Positions 51,446 through 58,699 of a stretch of 64,000 nt of DNA are shown here, in pieces. Numbering within the stretch: the stretch's first letter is position 1; each line of letters starts with the position of its first letter. The notes beneath the pieces were generated by a model, which saw nothing but the letters and a program-made list of their open reading frames with translations, did no database searches and was not told where the DNA came from. Both the position numbers and the translations under genes were made by a program. The DNA comes from Patescibacterium sp964540895 (GTDB lineage Bacteria > Patescibacteriota > Patescibacteriia > Patescibacteriales > Patescibacteriaceae), in assembly GCA_964540895.1 (NCBI GenBank), contig CAZIOP010000002.1:66625-130624 (forward strand), in the 5' to 3' direction.

Positions 51446-51850
51446 ATGATCTTACAGAAGAATGGCACATCTATTAAATGGAGTATGGAAAAAGGGGATC
51501 ATTCTAAACTTTTAATAGAAGGTCAAAAAATTGAAGTAAACCATAGTTATAATTCAAAAATTGTTCTTTCGGTCTTACCTGAAGATAACAAAGAAAGAAT
51601 ACCAAATGAATACGATAAAGAATCACGTACTTTCTTTCTTTATCTTTGGAAATGGGATGTCCCATGTACTGGAAGTAGTCCTTATTCAACTCCATTACCA
51701 AGTAATGATCAAAAGTTAGAGAGTTTTCAGCTTATTTCTACTTTTGAAGTAAGTGGGAAAGATCTTACTACAATGTACAATGACTTTCATAAAAAAAGTA
51801 AATCACCAGTTGTTCGTATTCGTAGATGGGAGAAATCGGCGTATATATAA
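51446..51850 (+). CDS. Small hypothetical protein
   Basis: A 134-aa soluble protein with beta-rich N-terminal half (LIEGQKIEVNHSYNSKIVL) and a Trp-containing region (FFLYLWKWDVPCTGSS). No recognised family. AAAGGAG lies at normal distance before the ATG. It has its own terminator at 51873 and stands alone between typA and uppP. Shine-Dalgarno class. Confidence 0.65.
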   Translation: MILQKNGTSIKWSMEKGDHSKLLIEGQKIEVNHSYNSKIVLSVLPEDNKERIPNEYDKESRTFFLYLWKWDVPCTGSSPYSTPLPSNDQKLESFQLISTFEVSGKDLTTMYNDFHKKSKSPVVRIRRWEKSAYI

Positions 51851-51872
51851 AAAATGTCTAACTGAAAATTGT

Positions 51873-51907
51873 AAAATCCAGCAGATTAATAAATGCTGGA
51901 TTTTTTA
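51873..51907. terminator. Bidirectional terminator
   Basis: AAAATCCAGC / GCTGGATTTT with T6; between convergent genes. Confidence 0.88.
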
Positions 51908-51918
51908 TTTCTATTATT

Positions 51919-52677
51919 TTATACCAACCACAACAAAATTATTATTCCAATAATTATCCGATACCAACCAAAAGCAGTGAAGGAGTGCTTCTCTATATAT
52001 TTTAAAAAGAAACGAACGGCAAGTAAGGCCGTGATAAAAGCAGAAACAAATCCAACTCCTAACAATGTCCATTCTGAGTTATTAAAACTAAAATCATTTT
52101 TTAGTAAATCAAGTCCACTGGCTGCAGCCATTGTTGGAATTGCTAGTAAGAAAGAAAATTCCACAATTGTTTTTCGATCAATGCCTAATGACTGACCACC
52201 GATAATAGTGGCACCGGCTCTTGAAACTCCGGGAATAATTGCGAGTGCTTGGAAAAGTCCAATTTTAAAAGCACGAAGATAAGAGATAGATTTCTCAGTT
52301 TTTTTAGAAGCACGAGTGTGCTCAAACATAATCATAATAATACCTCCAACAATTAACGCGCAAGCAGCAATTTGTATATTTCCTAGTAAATTATTTTTTA
52401 CTAGCGGATATAAGAAAAAGCCAATGAGAGCTGTAGGAATAAAAGCTACTATTATTTTTAATAACGTCGGACGATCTAAAAATAAACGACGAATATATAA
52501 TAATAGAACAGCTAAGATTGCTCCGAGTTGAATAATAATGTCAAAGCTTTTCACAAAGTCAGTGATAGGTAACTTTAATAACTGATTAACAATCATTAAA
52601 TGAGCAGTTGAAGAGATTGGTAAAAATTCTGTGAGTCCTTCAACAATTCCTAAGATACATGCCTGCAAAATATTCAT
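51919..52677 (-). CDS. uppP: Undecaprenyl-diphosphatase UppP (BacA)
   Basis: A 252-aa membrane protein with seven to eight helices. The two catalytic regions are intact: EGLTEFLPISSTAHLM (residues 13-28, with E and the S-S-T/H motif) and PGVSRAGATIIGG (P-G-x-S-R-(S/A)). It recycles the lipid carrier for cell wall building. I chose ATG 52677; an in-frame TTG two codons earlier is less likely. Confidence 0.95.
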   Translation of the reverse strand: MNILQACILGIVEGLTEFLPISSTAHLMIVNQLLKLPITDFVKSFDIIIQLGAILAVLLLYIRRLFLDRPTLLKIIVAFIPTALIGFFLYPLVKNNLLGNIQIAACALIVGGIIMIMFEHTRASKKTEKSISYLRAFKIGLFQALAIIPGVSRAGATIIGGQSLGIDRKTIVEFSFLLAIPTMAAASGLDLLKNDFSFNNSEWTLLGVGFVSAFITALLAVRFFLKYIEKHSFTAFGWYRIIIGIIILLWLV

Positions 52678-52719
52678 ACGCAATATGTTATACTTTTAGT
52701 ATATCAATAAATTACTTTC

Positions 52720-54132
52720 ATGCCTAAAGTATCCTCCACTAAACGAAGTCCTCTTAAGTCTTTTCCTAAGTTAATATCATTCTCAAAAATTATTGGACCA
52801 AGTTTTATTATTTTAGCTTTTGGTCTTGGTTCCGGAGAGCTCATATTATGGCCCTATCTAACAGCTAATTATGGCTTAGGAATTGTCTGGGCAGCGTTAC
52901 TTGGTTTAACCTGTCAATATTTCATAAACATGGAAATTGAACGATATGCCTTAGTACGCGGTGAAAGCGTTTTTGTTGGATTAAACAGACATCTTCCTAG
53001 GGCAGCATATTGGTTTATTATTTCAACTTTTATTGGTTTTGGTTTACCTGGCATAATAGCAGCCGCAGCTCAAAGTCTTGCCTATGCTTTTGGTATGGAA
53101 GAATATAAATGGTTGGCAATTGGGTTGTTACTATTATTTGGTATTTTTTTAAGTGCCGGTACTACAGTCTATACCATTATGGAACGACTAACAAAAATAG
53201 TTATTCTAGTGGCTGTCCCAATTTTATTATTTTTAGTAATTCTTGTAGTTCGTGGTGAACATATAATGGAATTTTGGCAGGGTCTTCGAGGTATAGGCCA
53301 TAATTATGCTTTTATTCCCAGTGGTATTAGTTTGGCTACTTTTTTAGCAGCTTTTGCTTATTCAGGTGCCGGTGGAAATTTGAATTTAGCTCAATCAATT
53401 TATATAAAAGAAAAAGGGTATGGTATGGGAGCGTATAGTCATAAAATTAGTGGATTATTTCGACACGGACATATTGATTCTTCGGTTTCTTTACAAGGTG
53501 AACACTTTGAAACAAACAAAGAAAATATTCGACGTTTTAAAAGTTGGTGGAAGAGTATTAATTTAGAACATGCTTTAGTGTTTGGTGTCTTAGGATTTAT
53601 TGCTATGGCACTCTTTATGATTCTTTCCTATAGTACAACCTTTGGTGTAGCTGATAATCAACAAGGAATTGCTTTTATTAAAAACCAAAGTCAGCATATT
53701 GCTTTAGTGCTTGGCTTACCATTTGGTACATTGTTATTAGTTTTGATTGGATTATTATTATCTCAAACTCAATTAGGAATTCTTGACTCAAGCTCACGAA
53801 TTATGGCTGAGAATGCCGCGCTGAAGCAAATGGAAAATAAACATATAAAGAAAGTTCATTTAAGTAGAATTTATTCAATTTTTCTTTGGTCACAAATTGT
53901 CTTTGGTGTTATTCTATTCCTTTTTGATTTTAAAGAACCAAAACAATTAATTGTGTTAGGAGCAGTTATTAATGCCTGGGCCATGATTATTCATATTGCG
54001 TTAGTCTTTTATTTAAATCATAAAGAGTTAGAAAAAGAATTTCGTCCAGCAATCTGGCGTAAGGTTGTTATGGTAATAATATTTACAATCTTTTTGAGTT
54101 TTGGAACGGTAACGATTTGGAGTAATCTTTAA
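52720..54132 (+). CDS. Nramp-related transporter with altered metal site
   Basis: A 470-aa protein with about eleven membrane helices of the Nramp/LeuT fold. The first helix reads GPSFIILAFGLGSGELILWP where canonical Nramp has G-P-x-(8)-D-P-G-N; the aspartate and asparagine that hold Mn2+/Fe2+ are missing and a Gly-Ser-Gly-Glu stands there. Helix 6 has AYSGAGGNLNLAQS in place of the (A/T)-(M)-P-H motif. So it is related to Nramp but may carry another substrate, such as Mg2+ or an organic cation. It is followed by a small transporter gene after 7 bases. Promoter shared with uppP divergence. Confidence 0.8.
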   Translation: MPKVSSTKRSPLKSFPKLISFSKIIGPSFIILAFGLGSGELILWPYLTANYGLGIVWAALLGLTCQYFINMEIERYALVRGESVFVGLNRHLPRAAYWFIISTFIGFGLPGIIAAAAQSLAYAFGMEEYKWLAIGLLLLFGIFLSAGTTVYTIMERLTKIVILVAVPILLFLVILVVRGEHIMEFWQGLRGIGHNYAFIPSGISLATFLAAFAYSGAGGNLNLAQSIYIKEKGYGMGAYSHKISGLFRHGHIDSSVSLQGEHFETNKENIRRFKSWWKSINLEHALVFGVLGFIAMALFMILSYSTTFGVADNQQGIAFIKNQSQHIALVLGLPFGTLLLVLIGLLLSQTQLGILDSSSRIMAENAALKQMENKHIKKVHLSRIYSIFLWSQIVFGVILFLFDFKEPKQLIVLGAVINAWAMIIHIALVFYLNHKELEKEFRPAIWRKVVMVIIFTIFLSFGTVTIWSNL

Positions 54133-54139
54133 ATATTAT

Positions 54140-54556
54140 ATGAATAATTATTATCTTACATCGGTCTTAGCTGGAGTTTTTTTTGGGCTCTGGCCATTAC
54201 TACTAAACAGAAGCGGGTTTAATGGTAACTTTGCATCAGTTATATTTGCTGGTATTGGTTTTATTTTTATTCTAGCTGTCTCTATTCTTACCGGAAGTAT
54301 GCACTCTTCATCTCATCCCAATTGGTACATGGTGGTGGCCGCGGGCATAGCTAGTGCTTCAGGGGTATTACTTTTAAATAGTGTGTTAGCTAAAGTTTCA
54401 CCGGCAAATGTGAGTACTATTTTTGTTTTAATGTTGATAGTACAGATTTCTATCCCTGCTATTTATCAAGTGATAATAAGCGGCAGTTTGTCTTTTCAGA
54501 AGGCTCTAGGTTTTATCTTGGCAGCTATTACTGCTTGGTTACTCTTGAAAGCATAA
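54140..54556 (+). CDS. Small multidrug/EamA-like membrane protein
   Basis: A 138-aa protein with five hydrophobic helices, like half of an EamA (DMT) transporter: FFGLWPLLLNRSG at the start, GIASASGVLLLNSVLAKV in the middle and FILAAITAWLLLK at the end. Such half-size members work as dimers and export or import small molecules. Start in tatATG context. It forms a two-gene unit with the Nramp-like gene. Confidence 0.75.
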   Translation: MNNYYLTSVLAGVFFGLWPLLLNRSGFNGNFASVIFAGIGFIFILAVSILTGSMHSSSHPNWYMVVAAGIASASGVLLLNSVLAKVSPANVSTIFVLMLIVQISIPAIYQVIISGSLSFQKALGFILAAITAWLLLKA

Positions 54557-54693
54557 TTCTGTTTTCTATTTTAGTTACTGCGTAGAAATGTCTAGTAAAA
54601 TAACCTACATTGACATCAGAATAAAAATAATATAAATTAATAAAAAATTATTTTAAATTTTAAAAAAAGGAATATTTGAAAGGAGAGTAGTAA

Positions 54694-55011
54694 ATGGTAC
54701 ATTTAATAATATTTCTCGTTTATTTAGTAATAATCGTTTTGTTATTCTTGTTCATTATCGATAATGAAAGAAAGCTAGAGAAAAAAACTGCTTATGCTGA
54801 ACTATCTATTTTACCTTTGTCTATTATAATGGTATTTATAGCATATTGGCAGGAAGTGTATCTTTATAACATTATTTTTGTAATTCTTTTCCTTACTGTT
54901 TATTGTTTCTTGGTATACCTAAGTATCCGTGCTTGTATAAAGGGATACAAACGGTTAAGAGAAATAAAACAAAGAGAGTCTGGGAAAGTTAAGATTTCCG
55001 CGATACAATAA
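54694..55011 (+). CDS. Small hypothetical membrane protein
   Basis: A 105-aa protein with three membrane helices (about 3-24, 37-55, 58-80) and a basic tail (RLREIKQRESGKVK). AAAGGAG lies before the ATG at normal distance, with TTGACA and a TATAAA/TAAATT element further upstream. It stands alone. Family not recognised; Shine-Dalgarno class. Confidence 0.65.
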   Translation: MVHLIIFLVYLVIIVLLFLFIIDNERKLEKKTAYAELSILPLSIIMVFIAYWQEVYLYNIIFVILFLTVYCFLVYLSIRACIKGYKRLREIKQRESGKVKISAIQ

Positions 55012-55079
55012 GTTAACCGTAAAAAGTTTTTAAAAAATGATACTTATGATAATAAAGAGATAAGGTTAGCTTGTGTAAC

Positions 55080-55178
55080 TTTCTACTAGGATTCTTAATC
55101 CTTATTAAAGTAGAAGAAGAAAAAGCTATCGCTTATAGACTTGATGTCGAAGCCTCTGAAATATAGAGGCTTCTTTTT
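55080..55178 (+). terminator. Structured gap ending in a terminator
   Basis: TTTCTAC...GTAGAA with an inner AGGAT/ATCCT hairpin (about 55080-55125), then GAAGCCTCT (55149-55157) pairing with AGAGGCTTC (55165-55173) and T-run. The last hairpin is an intrinsic terminator for the small membrane gene; the first hairpin may be part of it. Confidence 0.7.
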
Positions 55179-55234
55179 ATTGATTTTTATCTGTTTTAAT
55201 GGCATAATCCTTACAGATTATTATTTAATTTTTT

Positions 55235-55954
55235 ATGTCAGGACACTCCAAATGGGCGACTACCAAACGAGCTAAAGCTGTAGTTGATGCTAAGCGAGGT
55301 ACTATTTTTACCAAGGTCAGTAATTTGATTTCTATTGCTGCTCGTAAAGGAGGCGATCCTGAAACTAATTTTCAGTTACGTTTAGCTATTGATAAAGCTC
55401 GTGAAGCTAATATGCCTAAAGATAATATAGAAAGAGCTGTTAAAAGAGGAACTGGTGAAGGCGGCGGCGGACCAATTGAAGAGTTAGTCTATGAAGGTAT
55501 CGGCCCAGCTCAGTCACAATTTATTATCAGAGTCTTAACTGATAGTCGAAATCGAGCAGCTGCTACGGTACGTCATACCTTTTCAAAGTTTGGAGGATCA
55601 CTTGGGGCTGTGATGTGGAATTTTGATTTAAAGGGAGTTTTGATGATCAGCAAAGCTACCTGGGAAGCTACTAAACTAGATTGGGATGAATTTCTGTTGG
55701 AAGGTATTGATGTTGGTTTAGAAGATGGGATTATAGAAGAAGAAGGAGCAATTATATATACAAAACCAGATCATTTTGCTCAGGTCAAAAAATGGTTGGA
55801 AGACAAACATATACCAACAGCTTCAGCCGAGATTGAATATGTAGCAAAAGAAAAAATTACATTATCTGACAGTGACCGAGAAAAAGTTGATGGTTTTATT
55901 GAAGCTTTAGAAGCTGATGAAGATGTTAGTGATTACTATAGTAATATAAATTAA
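55235..55954 (+). CDS. yebC: YebC/PmpR family protein
   Basis: A 239-aa protein matching YebC over its length: MSGHSKWATTKRAKAVVDAK at the start, FTKVSNLISIAARKGGDPE, the middle AATVRHTFSKFGGSLG and the C-terminal IPTASAEIEYVAKE. YebC was long called a transcription factor and is now also linked to ribosome rescue at proline-rich stretches. It is followed by ruvC after 4 bases, a common bacterial pair. Confidence 0.96.
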   Translation: MSGHSKWATTKRAKAVVDAKRGTIFTKVSNLISIAARKGGDPETNFQLRLAIDKAREANMPKDNIERAVKRGTGEGGGGPIEELVYEGIGPAQSQFIIRVLTDSRNRAAATVRHTFSKFGGSLGAVMWNFDLKGVLMISKATWEATKLDWDEFLLEGIDVGLEDGIIEEEGAIIYTKPDHFAQVKKWLEDKHIPTASAEIEYVAKEKITLSDSDREKVDGFIEALEADEDVSDYYSNIN

Positions 55955-55958
55955 TTAG

Positions 55959-56432
55959 ATGGCTATCATAATTGGTTTTGATCCAGGTGTAGCCGATACT
56001 GGTTTTGGTGTTATCAATGATGAAGCAGGGAAGCTAATTTGTTTAGAATATGGCTCCATAAAAACAGCAGCTAAGTTACCATTACCAGAACGATTAGTAA
56101 TAATTCATAATGCAGTTCAGAAATTATTAAAAAAATATTCGCCTGACCTAGTTTCAATCGAACAACTTTTTTTCTCAAAGAATGTAAAAACAGCTATGGC
56201 TGTTGGTCAAGCTCGTGGTGTTGTATTACTTGCTTGTCAGCAAGCAGGAATAAACATCGTTGAGTTTACTCCTAATCAAGTTAAGCAAGCAGTATCTTCA
56301 TATGGGGGAGCAGCCAAGGAACAAGTTCAACGCATGGTACAACTTCTTTTAAAGTTGAAAAATATTCCCGAACCCGATGATGCAGCCGATGCGTTAGCGA
56401 TAGCGATTTGCGGAAGTGGAAATAAGTATTAA
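55959..56432 (+). CDS. ruvC: Holliday junction resolvase RuvC
   Basis: A 157-aa RuvC with the acidic catalytic residues in place: FDPGVADTGFG (first Asp), LVSIEQLFF (Glu), and PDDAADALAIA (last Asp pair). Normal length. It cuts Holliday junctions in recombination repair with RuvAB. RuvA and RuvB genes are not in the window. Confidence 0.96.
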   Translation: MAIIIGFDPGVADTGFGVINDEAGKLICLEYGSIKTAAKLPLPERLVIIHNAVQKLLKKYSPDLVSIEQLFFSKNVKTAMAVGQARGVVLLACQQAGINIVEFTPNQVKQAVSSYGGAAKEQVQRMVQLLLKLKNIPEPDDAADALAIAICGSGNKY

Positions 56433-56458
56433 GCAGAGAATAAAAAAATAATTTTTAT

Positions 56459-56472
56459 TTTGTGTACACAAA
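56459..56472. promoter_or_regulatory. Perfect palindrome upstream of the SpoIID gene
   Basis: TTTGTGTACACAAA is a 14-base perfect palindrome 15 bases before the -35 box at 56488. The position and symmetry fit a dimeric regulator site, but no regulator is identified. Confidence 0.5.
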
Positions 56473-56487
56473 TTGTGTTCATTTTCA

Positions 56488-56516
56488 TTGACTTTTGTGA
56501 AAAAATGTGCTAAACT
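56488..56516 (+). promoter_or_regulatory. Promoter of the SpoIID-like gene
   Basis: TTGACT (56488-56493), 17-base spacer, TAAACT (56511-56516); leader of about 80 bases to the start. Confidence 0.65.
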
Positions 56517-56600
56517 GTATTTATATACGTGAAAATGCGAATTAATATTTATTAAAGCAAAAAGCTTTAATAAATAAAAAAACAAAAACAAAAATCGATT

Positions 56601-58325
56601 ATGTCTTTTGCATCATCACAATTTTATTCTCATTCAGTGAGCTGGAAGTCATATCAGTTACTGAAAAAGAAAGCAATGGAGCAGGAGCTCAGCTGGTCTG
56701 GGCTTATTATCAGTATGTCCATTGCTTTTTTTATTGTCGCTGGTTGTGCGACAACTCTAAGAATGGTGGCTAATTCTTTTGAAGCCAAACAAACCGTTGA
56801 GTTAGAACATCAGAATGAACAGGTAATTGAATGGCCTAACATGGCTCGTTCAATACTTGGTATCAAAACCACGCAAGCTGCTACTGTGCGTTATCAAGCA
56901 TCGGTGACTAAATCGACTGAGTTTATTAATGCCACACCCGGTCAAGAAATTTCCCTAACTATTAATTTCAAAAATACCGGTACGGATACATGGAAAGCAA
57001 GTGAAGCAAGTTTTGAAACTGGTCCTTATTTAAAAACACAGTCATTAGTTAAAACAGATGTTTGGAAGAAATTTTATGAACCAGTTAAATTATCACGTGA
57101 TGTAAAGCCAGGTCAGTCAATTTCTATAACTTTCCCAGCTCGAGCACCTTCTAATATACAAGAAACCATCCAAGAAAATTTTCAATTAGTAACAGCAGAG
57201 CGACCAATACCAGGTTCACTGGTACGTTTTTTTATCACCATTTCTTCTCCTAAAACTCCCGTTTCCCTACCCGCTACCTCGGTTATCGCCGGGGTAGCGA
57301 GTGCTAGTGTGCCTATAATAAATGATGGAGCTAAGTATTGTGTGGCCACTGTAGCTGATAATTCAGCTGACTATAGTAATTGTAATACCAATAAGAACGA
57401 AACAAGTGTTGGTGATGGACTTAGTTCCACTGTTTTGTTCGCGACCTCTCCTATATTGAGGGTGGGTCTATTTGCTGGTACTACCCCACAACGTATAACA
57501 GTTGATCAAATGTTTGATGTATATGATAGTGGTCAGGTATTGTTTTCTGACATGCCAGCTGGAACAATAGTAACTGTTGGTTACAATCAAGTTACAAAGC
57601 AATATAGTGTGGTTGCCCCTGCTTTAACTCGATTCTCAGTTAATCCAATTCGTATTGTCCCAAAAACGAAAACAGGTATTGTAACTATGCTTGATTATCG
57701 GTTAAATCAAAAATCGCCTGATAATCGTTTTAGAAATATTATTGAATATCGTTACAGTGAGGCTAATAAAACTTCTTGGGTTATTAATGAACTGGGAATA
57801 GAAGATTATTTAAAAGGGTTAGCAGAAACTTCTAATTCTTCGCCAATAGAATTTCAAAAAGTTATGGCGACAGCCGCTCGTAGCTATGCCTTGTATCATT
57901 ATATGCGTGGTGTAAACAATGGTTTAACTAATGCCTCTACAAAACATGCCACCAAGGGTTTTCATATTGATTCTGAATATGATCAAGTTTATCGTGGGTA
58001 TAACTCAGAACTACGATTACCTACCTTAGCACAAGCAGTTGAAACAACTCGTGGAGCAGTAGTAACTTTTGAAAATAAGCCAGTTATCACACCATATTTT
58101 TCTAATTCAGATGGACGAACTCGTGATTGGACTGAAGTCTGGGGTGGGACAGCTATGGCGTGGTTAAAGAGTGTAGTAGTTTCACAAGATATTGGTAAAG
58201 CATTATTTGGTCATGGTGTTGGTTTATCAGCTCGAGGAGCTTTAGTAATGGTTAATGAAGGCCAGAATTGGCAGAATATTCTAAAGTATTTCTATTCTGG
58301 TACTGAAATAAAGAAAATTTATTAA
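56601..58325 (+). CDS. SpoIID/LytB domain cell wall protein
   Basis: A 574-aa protein with an N-terminal membrane helix (about 34-56), an Ig-like NBR1-type domain (PGQEISLTINFKNTGTDTW, about 110-210) and a C-terminal SpoIID domain (about 380-574): NELGIEDYLKGLAE, FQKVMATAARSYALYHYM, DQVYRGYN, and FGHGVGLSARGALVM. SpoIID proteins cut peptidoglycan glycan strands after removal of stem peptides. In a non-spore-former it is likely a septal or wall-remodelling lytic enzyme. Confidence 0.88.
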   Translation: MSFASSQFYSHSVSWKSYQLLKKKAMEQELSWSGLIISMSIAFFIVAGCATTLRMVANSFEAKQTVELEHQNEQVIEWPNMARSILGIKTTQAATVRYQASVTKSTEFINATPGQEISLTINFKNTGTDTWKASEASFETGPYLKTQSLVKTDVWKKFYEPVKLSRDVKPGQSISITFPARAPSNIQETIQENFQLVTAERPIPGSLVRFFITISSPKTPVSLPATSVIAGVASASVPIINDGAKYCVATVADNSADYSNCNTNKNETSVGDGLSSTVLFATSPILRVGLFAGTTPQRITVDQMFDVYDSGQVLFSDMPAGTIVTVGYNQVTKQYSVVAPALTRFSVNPIRIVPKTKTGIVTMLDYRLNQKSPDNRFRNIIEYRYSEANKTSWVINELGIEDYLKGLAETSNSSPIEFQKVMATAARSYALYHYMRGVNNGLTNASTKHATKGFHIDSEYDQVYRGYNSELRLPTLAQAVETTRGAVVTFENKPVITPYFSNSDGRTRDWTEVWGGTAMAWLKSVVVSQDIGKALFGHGVGLSARGALVMVNEGQNWQNILKYFYSGTEIKKIY

Positions 58326-58348
58326 AATTAATAATTAATTTCAAATAT

Positions 58349-58594
58349 ATGAATGAAAAAATAGAAGAGATAGGTAAACCTATTTCAAAAGAAGAATTAG
58401 AGTCCGATAAAACTATTGATCTGGCGCACAGAAATGTCACTGAGATTTATGATATGAATGATCTTAATTTAATAGAGACACCTGAACAAGTAGACAATAG
58501 ACTGATGAATAAAGTTTTAGGTGAGTCTAAAGATGGTTGGCACACTATGGACTTAAAAGAAGAGGAAGAAAAAGCAGAAGCTGAAAAACATTAA
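58349..58594 (+). CDS. Small acidic hypothetical protein
   Basis: An 81-aa acidic protein (KEELESDKTIDLAHRN, DLKEEEEKAEAEKH) with no recognised domain and no membrane segment. The ATG has the tatATG context. It lies 23 bases after the SpoIID gene, so probably shares its transcript, and a terminator follows. Confidence 0.6.
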   Translation: MNEKIEEIGKPISKEELESDKTIDLAHRNVTEIYDMNDLNLIETPEQVDNRLMNKVLGESKDGWHTMDLKEEEEKAEAEKH

Positions 58595-58640
58595 AAGACT
58601 GTGAGATAGTAATTTAAAAATTGAATATATAGCACTAAAT

Positions 58641-58667
58641 TAACCGCCCCGGCGGTTATTTTTATTA
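58641..58667 (+). terminator. Intrinsic terminator
   Basis: AACCGCC / GGCGGTT, loop CC (may open further), then T-rich stretch. Confidence 0.7.
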
Positions 58668-58699
58668 TTGAAAAAAATACAGTATACTGAAAAGACAGT

